From Nonomuraea sp. MG754425 (GTDB lineage: Bacteria; Actinomycetota; Actinomycetes; Streptosporangiales; Streptosporangiaceae), in contig NZ_SSXE01000093.1 of the NCBI RefSeq assembly GCF_021699195.1, positions 1 through 64,000 of the forward strand: a stretch of 64,000 bases of DNA. The letters are read 5' to 3'. The translations under genes and the position numbers were made by a program. A model generated the notes under the pieces. The model had not been told where the DNA came from and did not search any database. It worked only from the letters and a program-made list of their open reading frames with translations. This document shows, in pieces, positions 42,092-50,164 of the stretch (position 1 is the first letter of the stretch; every line of letters begins with the position of its first letter).

Positions 42092-43207
42092 ATGAGTGAC
42101 GACATGCTGCGCGCACCCGCGGAAGTCAAGTACGCGGAGGAGCTCGACTACCTCGAGTCGATCGACGACGGCCCCAAGCCGTTCTCCTGGCGGCTCAGCC
42201 CCCGGATGATCCGGCTGTTCATCCTCGGCTCGGAGCGTTCCGACGGGATCGAGCGCGAGATCCCGCAGAAGTGGTTCGGCGACCGCAGCTTCGTCGAACG
42301 CAGCATCGTGACCCTGGCCTCCGACCGGGGCCTGCTGCTGCTCGGCGACCCCGGCACCGGCAAGAGCTGGCTGGCCGAGCTGCTCGCCGCCGCGATCTGC
42401 CGCAACTCGACCCTCGTGGTCCAGGGCACCGCCGGCACCACGGAAGACCACATCAAGTACTCGTGGAACGTCTCCATGGTCATCGCCAAGGGGCAGTCGC
42501 GCCAGTCGATGATCCCCTCGCCGATCATGACGGCGATGGAGGGGGGCGTGATCGGCCGCTTCGAGGAGCTGACCCGCTCCACCAGCGACGTCCAGGACGC
42601 CCTCATCTCGATCCTGTCGGAGAAGTACGTCTCCATCCCCGAGCTCGACGACGACAACATCGTCTTCGCCCAGCCCGGCTTCTCCATCATCGCCACCGCC
42701 AACAGCCGCGACCGGGGCGTCAACGACCTGTCCTCGGCGCTCAAGCGGCGCTTCAACTTCGTCCGCATCCCGGTCGTGACGAACAAGAAGAGCGAGGCGG
42801 AGATCGTCCGCTTCCGTACCGAGGAACTGCTGCGCAGGCACCAGATCGAGCTGGACCTGCCGCCCACGCTGCTCGACATCCTGCTGCAGAGCTTCGCCGA
42901 CCTGCGCTCGGCGGCGGCCTCGGCCACCAGCGACGACGAGAAGCTGGAGTCGGCGCTGTCCACGGCCGAGCAGATCGGCGTGCTGGAGGACGCCATCCTG
43001 CACAGCAACTTCTTCGGCGACCGCGTGCTGCGCGCCCAGACGCTGGCCGGCTCCCTGGTCGGCTCGCTGGCCCGGCGCAGCCCCGAGGACCTCGCCATCC
43101 TCAACAAGTACTGGCACGGTGTCGTCGAGCCCCGCAGCAAGAAGGACGGCGGGGAGTGGCCGGAGTTCCTCGAGGGCGGCCGCGAGGCCATCTCCACGCT
43201 CTCATGA
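42092..43207 (+). CDS. MoxR-type AAA+ ATPase
   Basis: A 371-residue ATPase. Walker A GDPGTGKSW is at residues 85-93, the Walker B position reads IGRFEELTR (E158-E159, Glu in place of the usual Asp), sensor 1 is ATANSRDRG (N204) and the arginine-finger region LKRRFNF is at 217-223. TAGGAG precedes the ATG. MoxR ATPases form hexamers that remodel partner proteins. It follows the vWA gene by 11 bases and overlaps the DUF5682 start by 4. Confidence 0.93.
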   Translation: MSDDMLRAPAEVKYAEELDYLESIDDGPKPFSWRLSPRMIRLFILGSERSDGIEREIPQKWFGDRSFVERSIVTLASDRGLLLLGDPGTGKSWLAELLAAAICRNSTLVVQGTAGTTEDHIKYSWNVSMVIAKGQSRQSMIPSPIMTAMEGGVIGRFEELTRSTSDVQDALISILSEKYVSIPELDDDNIVFAQPGFSIIATANSRDRGVNDLSSALKRRFNFVRIPVVTNKKSEAEIVRFRTEELLRRHQIELDLPPTLLDILLQSFADLRSAAASATSDDEKLESALSTAEQIGVLEDAILHSNFFGDRVLRAQTLAGSLVGSLARRSPEDLAILNKYWHGVVEPRSKKDGGEWPEFLEGGREAISTLS

Positions 43208-45978
43208 CCGGCCTGACGAGCCCGTTCGGGGAGCTGCGCGAGCAGCTCCTCGGCGCCGCCGAGCAGTTCGCCGACAGTCCTGTCGCGGTCTCCGGCATCC
43301 TGTCGGGCCTGGTCGACGACGTCGATCGGGCGCTGCGCGAGGAGCTGGAGATCTTCCCCGTCTGCCACCACTCGCCGGCCTCCGCGCTGGCGATGGTGCG
43401 CAGGCTGCGCGAGAAGCAGCCGAAGGTCATCTACCTGGAGCTGTGCGAAGACCTCCAGCCGCTGCTGACCGAGCTGCGCAACTGCCGCCTGCCGGTGGCG
43501 TTGCAGGCGTTCGCGACCGACATCGACGGTTTCCCGAAGTCGTGGGCGCCGCTCAGCGTGGTCGCGCCCATCACGGAGGCGTCGGCCGAGTACCAGGCCA
43601 TCTCGTACGCGCTCGAGACCCCGGGCGTCGAACTGGTGCTGGTGGACCGCTCGACCGACCACGTCTTCCAGTGGGCGCCGAAGGAGGAGGAGCCGCCCGC
43701 CCCGCCGAAGGACGAGGAGGCCGGCCTGCACGGCGACGCGGTCGGCGTCGAGATCGGCGACCTGCGCCCCGGCTTCGCCGAACTGGAGGAGCACCTGCTG
43801 CACCACGGCAAGGTGCGCCACTGGTCGGAGTGGTGGGACCAGTACGTCGAGCAGCCCCTGTCCGGCGCCGACTACGACACCTACCGCCAGGTCATGGTGC
43901 TCATCGGCAGCCTGTTCCGCCGGCTCCGTCCCGACGCCGCCCGGCTGGCCATGGACGAGGACCGCGAGCGCTACATGTGGACCAGGATGCGCGAGCACCT
44001 GGCCGGCTCCGGCGCCGACCCCGCCGACTGCCTGTACGTGTGCGGCGCCTTCCACGCCGCCAGCCACGTCGAGCAGTTCGGCCTGAGGTCCACGGCCCCC
44101 TTCGAGATCAGCCCGCGCTCGGCCACGAAGTGGCTGTACGGGCTCATCCCGTCCAGCCACTCGGCCATCGAGGCGCAGTTCGGGCTGGCCTCCGGCTCGG
44201 TGTCGATCGCGGCGGCCATGTGGACCAAGGCGCTCACCCGCGACCGGCTGGTCCCGTTCCAGCTCGAAGGCCAGCGCGGCGCGCGCAAGCGGGCGGCCAA
44301 GCTGCCCGCGCCCGCGCCGCGGGGCGAGGTGGCCGACAAGCTGACCGGGTTCCTGTCCAGGCCGCCCGCGCTCGACCCGCTGGACGACGCCGAGCTGGTC
44401 GGCTGGTCGGTGGACATCGTCCGGCTGGCCCGCCGCAACGGCTACCTGGCCAGCACCGCCGACGCGATCGCGGTCTACGAGACCTCGATCCTGCTGGCCG
44501 GCATGCGCAACCGCGCCAGGCCGACCCCGTACGACTTCCAGGACGCGGCCGTCACCTGCATCGAGAAGGACGCGGTGCCGGGCCGGCGCGACATCCGGCG
44601 GTTGTGCGAGATCCTGCTCGGCGGCGACCGGCTCGGCGAGGTCGGCTACGACGCGCTGCCGCCGCTGGCCAGGAACGTCTACGACCGGCTCGAGCCGCTC
44701 GGCCTCGACCTGGAGAAGCGCACGATCCAGCGGGCGCTGCTCGACCTCAACGCCGAGCCCGACCTGGTGCCCTGCTCCGACCTGCTGTGGATGCTGCGTT
44801 ACCTGCTGCCGTCCGACGCGGTGCGGCCCATCATGGGCGAGCGGCGGCTCGGCGAGCGTTCGATCCAGGAGAGCTGGGACCTCGCGTTCGGCAAGCACCA
44901 GCGCTCGATCATCGAACTCGGCTACGAGGGCGTCACCATCGAGCAGGTGCTGGAGCAGCGGCTGCGGCGCTCGGTGCACGACCCCAAGGCCACGGCGGCG
45001 GTCGCGCTGGCCGCGGTCGAGGACGCCGTGCTGTTCCTGGGCAGCCGGCGCTTCGCCGACGAGCTGGGGGCGCGCGCGGTGGAGCTGCTCGCGGCCGAGC
45101 GCAGCGTGGACGACGCCCCGGAGGTGCTGCGCCGCATCCGGCGGCTGCTCGCCTACTACCGGGCGAACGAGTCCGAGCTGCCCGCCTGGTGCGAGGCGTT
45201 CGTGATCGCCGGATACGCGCACTACTGCACGCTGCTCCCGACGGCCTTCCTCGACGAGGAGACGGGCGTGCGGCAGGTGGCGGCCATGCTGGGCTTCCTG
45301 TTCACCATGGAGAGCCTGGCGCTGGCGCTCGGCTGCGACCGGGCCCAGCTCGAACTGGCGGTGCGGCAGTCGCATCCGGAGGCGCCCGGCAAGGTGGCGC
45401 TGCTGTGGGCGGCGCAGCACCAGCTCGGGCTGCTGCCGATCGCCGAGTTGCGGGCGCGCTGCGCCGAGTTGCTGGGCAACCCGCTGGTCATCCCGTCGGT
45501 CCCGCAGTACATCATGGGCTTCGTACAGGCCATGGAGCTCGCGCCCGGCCTGTCCGGGTTCGTGGTGGAGGTGATCTCCAAGGCGTTCGGACGGCTGCCC
45601 GACGACGTGCTGCTGCCGTGGCTGCCGAAGCTGATCACCACGCTGCGCAAGGGGGCGGCGGAGCTGGTGCCGGTGCTCGTCCGGGAGGCGGGGCGCACGT
45701 TCCCCGGCTCGCTGACGGCCGTCGACTCCTGGGTGCCCCCGTGGACGCCTCGCCCCAAGCCCGCCGTGCTCCCCGCCTCCGGGTCGGCGGCGTCCGGGCC
45801 GGTGGCGGAGCTGCTGCACGGGCATCCGGTGGCGTGCGACGCGGTGGCCGGGCTGCTCGGGTGCGAGGGTGAGTGGCGCGCGCCGGGCACCGGCGGCGAC
45901 GCCGGGCACCGGGAGGTGCGGGCGCTGCTGGCCGGTCATCCTGAGCCGGCCCTCGCGGTGGCGGCCCTGCTGGTCTGA
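43204..45978 (+). CDS. DUF5682-family large protein of the MoxR-vWA operon
   Basis: A 924-residue protein. The N-terminal third looks like an EreA/TraB/ChaN-type fold: VCHHSPAS (H55-H56) after a strand, IYLELCED near 77, LVLVDRSTDH near 145 and YVCGAFHAASH near 278-288, a set of histidines and acidic residues suited to a metal or catalytic site. The C-terminal 550 residues are helical and repeat-like. It is the terminal gene of the operon, with an ATGA overlap with moxR. Function is unknown; DUF5682 proteins are predicted effectors or substrate adaptors in these systems. Confidence 0.9.
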   Translation: MTGLTSPFGELREQLLGAAEQFADSPVAVSGILSGLVDDVDRALREELEIFPVCHHSPASALAMVRRLREKQPKVIYLELCEDLQPLLTELRNCRLPVALQAFATDIDGFPKSWAPLSVVAPITEASAEYQAISYALETPGVELVLVDRSTDHVFQWAPKEEEPPAPPKDEEAGLHGDAVGVEIGDLRPGFAELEEHLLHHGKVRHWSEWWDQYVEQPLSGADYDTYRQVMVLIGSLFRRLRPDAARLAMDEDRERYMWTRMREHLAGSGADPADCLYVCGAFHAASHVEQFGLRSTAPFEISPRSATKWLYGLIPSSHSAIEAQFGLASGSVSIAAAMWTKALTRDRLVPFQLEGQRGARKRAAKLPAPAPRGEVADKLTGFLSRPPALDPLDDAELVGWSVDIVRLARRNGYLASTADAIAVYETSILLAGMRNRARPTPYDFQDAAVTCIEKDAVPGRRDIRRLCEILLGGDRLGEVGYDALPPLARNVYDRLEPLGLDLEKRTIQRALLDLNAEPDLVPCSDLLWMLRYLLPSDAVRPIMGERRLGERSIQESWDLAFGKHQRSIIELGYEGVTIEQVLEQRLRRSVHDPKATAAVALAAVEDAVLFLGSRRFADELGARAVELLAAERSVDDAPEVLRRIRRLLAYYRANESELPAWCEAFVIAGYAHYCTLLPTAFLDEETGVRQVAAMLGFLFTMESLALALGCDRAQLELAVRQSHPEAPGKVALLWAAQHQLGLLPIAELRARCAELLGNPLVIPSVPQYIMGFVQAMELAPGLSGFVVEVISKAFGRLPDDVLLPWLPKLITTLRKGAAELVPVLVREAGRTFPGSLTAVDSWVPPWTPRPKPAVLPASGSAASGPVAELLHGHPVACDAVAGLLGCEGEWRAPGTGGDAGHREVRALLAGHPEPALAVAALLV

Positions 45979-46097
45979 GCCCCCGGCCCTGCCGGTCGTG
46001 AGCCGCGGGCCCTGCCGGTCTGAGCCCCGGGCCTTGCTGGTCTGAGCCCTGGGCCTTGCTGGTCTGAGCGCTTGGCCCTGCTGGTCTGAGTCGCGGG
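45965..46097. repeat. Six 22-bp tandem repeats over and after the DUF5682 stop codon
   Basis: Units start at 45965, 45987 (23 bases), 46010, 46032, 46054 and 46076, with consensus CCCTGCTGGTCTGAGCCCYGGG. The first unit contains the last codons (LLV) and TGA of the DUF5682 gene, so each copy repeats a stop codon. No spacers are present. Confidence 0.85.
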
Positions 46098-46127
46098 CGC
46101 GGTGGGGCCGGTCCCACCGCGCCCGCG
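46092..46127. terminator. Strong hairpin between DUF5682 and deacetylase genes
   Basis: CGCGGGCGCGGTGGG and CCCACCGCGCCCGCG form a perfect 15-bp stem with a 6-base loop, immediately after the tandem repeats and before the convergent deacetylase stop. Confidence 0.8.
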
Positions 46128-46151
46128 CTCCCGCCGGAGCCGGGGCTCACC

Positions 46152-47021
46152 TCACCCGCGGGCCCGGCTGTACACGAGCCGGGGCGGCTCGCCGCCGAAG
46201 AGCCGGCTGACGGTGACGAACCGGTAGCCGCGTGCCGACAGGAGCTTGAGCACCTGCGGTATCGCCGCGACCGTCGTCGGGTGGATGTCGTGGAACAGCA
46301 CGATGCTGCCCGGCCGTACCGACCTGACGGCCTTGCGGGCCACCCTGGCGCTGTCGCGGTGCAGCCAGTCGAGGGTGTCCACGCTCCACAGCACCATCGG
46401 CCGCCTCGTCTGCCGGCGCACGCTCGCCGAGAGCGCCCCGTACGGGGGCCGGATGAGCTTCGGGGTGACCCCGATAGCCGCCTTGACGGCCTGGTCGGTA
46501 CGGGCGAACTGGGCGCGCACCGCGGCGGCCGTCAGCTTCGTCAGGTCGGGGTGCGACCAGGTGTGGCCGCCGATCTCGTGCCCCGCCTCGTACGTCCGGC
46601 GTAAGACCTCCGGGTGGGCGGCCACGTTCTGCCCGATGACGAAGAACGTGGCCCGCGCCCGGTAGGCCGCCAGGTGCCGGAGCAGCTCGTCGGTGTACAC
46701 GCCGGGGCCGTCGTCGAAGGTGAGCGCCACGCACTTCACCCGGCGGCAGTCGATGGGCTTGGCGTCGGCGGCGCTGCGCCGGCTCCTCCTGGTGACGGCG
46801 GGCCCTGTGGCGGCGGGCCCCTCGGCGGCAGGCCCTGCGATGGCCGCTCCGGCGGCGGCGGGGCCCGTGGCGGAATGGTCCGTGGTGGTGTGGCCCGTGG
46901 TGGAGTGGTCCGTGGTGGAGTGGTCCGCGGTGGCTGCGCGGTGGCCCGCGCCGCAGGCCGCCGTGACCATGGCGAGCGCGGTGATCAGCCGTGCCGTCCC
47001 CCGTATCGCGCCGATGTGCAT
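46152..47021 (-). CDS. Secreted NodB-type polysaccharide deacetylase
   Basis: A 289-residue CE4 enzyme. After an N-terminal export signal (MHIGAIRGTARLITALAMV) comes a low-complexity His/Ser/Thr and Gly/Pro/Ala linker, then NodB motifs: TFDDGPG (catalytic and metal Asp), HTWSHPDL (two metal His), RPPYGA, WSVDTLDW and LFHDIH. ATG 47021 has GGGGGA upstream and is preferred to a start six codons earlier. Likely acts on peptidoglycan or chitooligosaccharides. The linker repeats are degenerate and may vary between strains. Confidence 0.92.
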   Translation of the reverse strand: MHIGAIRGTARLITALAMVTAACGAGHRAATADHSTTDHSTTGHTTTDHSATGPAAAGAAIAGPAAEGPAATGPAVTRRSRRSAADAKPIDCRRVKCVALTFDDGPGVYTDELLRHLAAYRARATFFVIGQNVAAHPEVLRRTYEAGHEIGGHTWSHPDLTKLTAAAVRAQFARTDQAVKAAIGVTPKLIRPPYGALSASVRRQTRRPMVLWSVDTLDWLHRDSARVARKAVRSVRPGSIVLFHDIHPTTVAAIPQVLKLLSARGYRFVTVSRLFGGEPPRLVYSRARG

Positions 47022-47174
47022 GGATCCCCCTTCGCGCACCTGCCCCCGAGCGCCGACCCCGGCCGGGCGGACCAGGCCGGGATCGGTCCAGAGGGTTGGA
47101 CGACCGTCGTTCGCCCGTGGTTCGCGGGAGACCCGTTCTGGAGCGGGAGACCCCGTTCCGGATGAGCGGCGCGC

Positions 47175-47528
47175 TCAGGCGTGGCCGACGGAACGCAGCC
47201 CCGCCAGCGCCGCCTCCGCGAACGCGGTGACCGCCTCCCCGCCCTGCACCTGGAGCCACACCGCCGAGGTGGACCAGGTCAGCCGGGGCTCGTCGATGGG
47301 CCGCCGCACCAGCCCGGCCGGCAGCTCGTCGTACGGCTCCTCGTTGAGGTGCGCCCCCAGCCCCGACATGACCAGGCCGTGGACGAAGTGCGGGTTGCGG
47401 GCGTGCCGGATCGCGCTGGGCAGGAAGCCGTTGTCGCGGCACGTCTCCAGCATGTGGTCGTAGAGCTGCGGCGCCATCTCCCTGGGAAAGATCACCAGGG
47501 CGGAGCCGTCGAGCGTGCGCAGGCGCAC
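47175..47528 (-). pseudogene. LysR-family regulator, C-terminal remnant
   Basis: About 117 codons corresponding to the end of a LysR effector domain: VRLRTLDGSALVIFPREMAPQLYDHML, FVHGLVMSGLGAHL and LVRRPIDEPRLTWSTSAVWL. The helix-turn-helix and first effector subdomain are missing. Upstream of 47528 the frame turns into shadow sequence of the MFS remnant. It is the left side of a deletion scar. Confidence 0.75.
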
Positions 47529-47543
47529 CTCGTCCTGCTCGGC

Positions 47544-47726
47544 GGCACCGCCCCGTTCGTCGCGACGGGGCTGGTGTCGGCGTCCGGCAGCGCGATCGCG
47601 CCCGCCTTCTACATGGTGGCGATCGCGGTGGTGTCGCTGGTCGTGGTGCTGACGTCGTTCAAGGAGACGCGCGGGCTGCGCCTGGACCGCGGTGTCGAGA
47701 GCGTGGCTCCCGCCGCCCGGGGCTGA
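47544..47726 (+). pseudogene. MFS transporter, C-terminal remnant
   Basis: The last 60 codons of a major facilitator protein: GGTAPFVATGLVSASGSAIAPAFY then VAIAVVSLVVVLTSFKETRG (helices 11-12 and tail), ending at TGA 47724-47726. There is no start or ribosome-binding site. It abuts the LysR remnant head to head. Confidence 0.75.
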
Positions 47727-47757
47727 CGGCCGCGCGTCCCCGGTCACCCGTCCCCGG

Positions 47758-49269
47758 TCACCCGTCCCAGGAGCGGCGCAGCGCGTCCTGCACCCGGCGG
47801 GCGGCCGGTGGCGGCACGTCGCCGGTGGCGGCCGGTGGGAGGGCGGGTCGCGGCGCGGGCACCAGCACCGCCGTCTCCTCCTCGGTGGCCGGCCGCTCCA
47901 CCTCGGTGTAGCCCCCGGAGCCGCTGCGCACGATGACCCCGGTCTCCACCCCGTGCGCCACGGTGTGCCGGTCGCGGGCCAGCAGCCCGTGGCAGATCCG
48001 CCGCGTGACGACGAACCCCAGCACCGGCCCGGCCACGATCGCGACCCGGAAGATCCACGTCGTGGCGTACAGGGAGATGTGGAACGTGGTGGCGATCAGG
48101 TCGTTGCCCCCGGCCGCCCACAACACCCCGTAGTACACGATCCCGGCGACCCCGAGCCCGGCCCGCATCGGGACGTCCCGCGGCCGGTCGAGCAGGTGGT
48201 GCACGGCCCGGTCGCGGGTGATCCACCGTTCCGCGAACGGGTAGAGCGCCAGCGCGGCGAACAGCAGTCCCGGCGCGGCCAGGGCGGGGATCAGCACGCT
48301 CATGGCCACCGTCTGGCCGAACACCGTGAACTCCCAGGCCGGCATGATCCGCAGCGCGCCCTCCAGGAACCCCATGTACCAGTCGGGCTGCGAGCCGGCG
48401 CTGACGTGCCCCGGCACGTACGGCCCGTACAGCCAGATGGGGTTGACCTGGAACACCGTGGCCAGCAGCGTGACCACCCCGAGCACCCACAGGAAGAACA
48501 CGGTCGTCTTCGCCAGGAACGCCGGGTAGAACGGGGCGCCGCGCACCACGCGGTCGTTCAGCCCCTTGGCGCGGAACTGGGTGTGCGTCTGCCGCCAGGT
48601 CAGCACCACCGCGTGCAGCGGGATCAGCAGGAGCAGCAGCGCCGGGATCAGCAGCACGTGCAGGCTGTAGAGCCGGGCGACGATGTCCTCACCCGGGAAC
48701 TCGCCGCCGAACAGGAACATCGCCAGGTACGTGCCCACCAGCGGCACCGACACCGTCACTCCGTGCAGGATGCGCAGCCCGGCCCCGGACAGCAGGTCGT
48801 CCGGCAGCGAGTAGCCGAACAGCCCGTTGAGCATCACGATCCCGAACAGCGCCACGCCGATCAGCCAGTTCAGGTCGCGCGGCTTGCGGAAGGCGCCGGT
48901 GAAGAAGTTGCGCAGGGCGTGCGCCACGATGGCGGCCAGGAAGACCAGCGTCGCCCAGTGGTGCATCTGGCGCATCAGCAGGCCGCCGCGCACCTCGAAG
49001 CTGATCTCCAGCGACGAGGCGTACGCCTCGCTCATCGTGACCCCGCGCAGCGGCACGTACATCCCGTCGTAGACCACCTCCTTCATGCTCGGCTTGAAGA
49101 AGAAGGTCAGGAAGACCCCGGTGAGGAGGATCACCACGAACGCGTACAGGGCGATCTCCCCGAGCAGGAACGTCCAGTGGTCGGGGAAGACCTTCCGCAT
49201 CGCCTTCTTCAGGAACCCGGCACCGCCGACCCGCTCGTCCAGCGCCCTGGCCAGTGAGCTGCCTTTCAT
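47758..49269 (-). CDS. qcrB: Orphan cytochrome bc1-type cytochrome b subunit (QcrB homologue)
   Basis: A 503-residue membrane protein. Heme-ligating histidine pairs are in MHHWATLVFLAAIVAHALRNF (HHW and AHAL) and in the LHGVTV/YSLHVLLIPALLLLLIPLHA region; the quinol-site motif is QPDWYMGF (PDWY, the actinobacterial variant of PEWY). No Rieske (qcrA) or cytochrome c (qcrC) gene is adjacent, so this is a second, stand-alone copy. ATG 49269 has a G-rich site upstream; GTG 49275 is an alternative. Confidence 0.9.
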   Translation of the reverse strand: MKGSSLARALDERVGGAGFLKKAMRKVFPDHWTFLLGEIALYAFVVILLTGVFLTFFFKPSMKEVVYDGMYVPLRGVTMSEAYASSLEISFEVRGGLLMRQMHHWATLVFLAAIVAHALRNFFTGAFRKPRDLNWLIGVALFGIVMLNGLFGYSLPDDLLSGAGLRILHGVTVSVPLVGTYLAMFLFGGEFPGEDIVARLYSLHVLLIPALLLLLIPLHAVVLTWRQTHTQFRAKGLNDRVVRGAPFYPAFLAKTTVFFLWVLGVVTLLATVFQVNPIWLYGPYVPGHVSAGSQPDWYMGFLEGALRIMPAWEFTVFGQTVAMSVLIPALAAPGLLFAALALYPFAERWITRDRAVHHLLDRPRDVPMRAGLGVAGIVYYGVLWAAGGNDLIATTFHISLYATTWIFRVAIVAGPVLGFVVTRRICHGLLARDRHTVAHGVETGVIVRSGSGGYTEVERPATEEETAVLVPAPRPALPPAATGDVPPPAARRVQDALRRSWDG

Positions 49270-49345
49270 CGCCACCCCGCAAACCGCTCAGTCGTGTCAT
49301 CACCACCAAGACGGGACAGGGACCGGAAATGTGACAGCCGGCAGG

Positions 49346-50041
49346 TCAGGCGAAGCGCTCCACGGTGACGGGGATGAGGCCCTGCTCGCGGACGGCCTGC
49401 CGGTGATGGTGCAGCAGCGCCCCGAGCGTGGTGACCGGGCCGGAGCCCAGCCGCGCGGTCACGTCCACGCACCAGGCGATGCCCGCCCCGATCCGGCGCA
49501 GCTCCCAGGTGAAGCCGTGGCCGCCGGAGTTGGCCGAGGCCGCGCCGACCACGCGCGGGTCGCCGGTGGGTTCCAGCCGCAGCGCCGTACGCGCGTTGGC
49601 CAGCCCGGTCTCGCCGAGCTCACCGGCGAACAGGATGCGGTAGCGGCGCGCCTTCGACGAGCCGTTGCCTAGGTTGAGCGGGGACGTGGTGGGCAGCGCC
49701 CGGCGTTCCTGGAAGAGCGTGCGCAGCCCGGCCTCCTCGGGCAGCACGTCGCCGCCGAGCATCCGGAAGGCCCGGGACGCCTCCGGTCTGCTGACCGGGG
49801 TCACCCGCGAGCGCAGGTCGATGTCGGCGCGGATGGCCCGGCTCAGATCCGCCGAGGCGGACCAGGCCCCGATCTCCGTCACCCACTCGGTGCCGTCGAT
49901 GCCGGCCGCCGTGTAGTCGTCGCACAGGACGAACTCCTCCACCAGGAGCCCTGCGGGCGATCGATCGCCCGCCGTTGCGGAGATCAGGTAGTAGTCCACC
50001 GGCCAATGATCGTGGGCGGCGGAACGCCAGATCAAGATCAT
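49346..50041 (-). CDS. Hypothetical protein
   Basis: A 231-residue soluble protein from ATG 50041 (MILIWRSAAHDHWPVDYYLISA). I do not recognise a family. It is alpha/beta, with an acidic N-terminal half, a RYRILFAGELGETGLANARTALRLEPT segment and a C-terminal ELRRIGAGIAWCVDVTARL stretch. No ribosome-binding site is obvious; an internal GTG at VDYYLISA is possible. It is divergent from the L,D-transpeptidase gene. The 124-base gap between them shows nothing distinct. Confidence 0.7.
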   Translation of the reverse strand: MILIWRSAAHDHWPVDYYLISATAGDRSPAGLLVEEFVLCDDYTAAGIDGTEWVTEIGAWSASADLSRAIRADIDLRSRVTPVSRPEASRAFRMLGGDVLPEEAGLRTLFQERRALPTTSPLNLGNGSSKARRYRILFAGELGETGLANARTALRLEPTGDPRVVGAASANSGGHGFTWELRRIGAGIAWCVDVTARLGSGPVTTLGALLHHHRQAVREQGLIPVTVERFA

Positions 50042-50164
50042 CGCAACGTGCCGCGCCGTCGTGTTCGCATGGGTTCGGTCAATCCGGGAAGGAGCCCACC
50101 GGATCGTCGATAAGCGGTCTACTCTCAATGACTGCCTATATGTCAGGCGCGGGAGGCATCAACG

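Noticed and set aside
42148..45939. A 1263-codon open frame on the minus strand opposite moxR and the DUF5682 gene
   Set aside because: It is antisense to well-supported genes with clear motifs; its His/Gln/Arg-rich composition is typical of a shadow frame in GC-rich DNA.
47544..47726. Functional small membrane protein
   Set aside because: Sequence is the tail of an MFS transporter with no start codon or ribosome-binding site in a suitable place.
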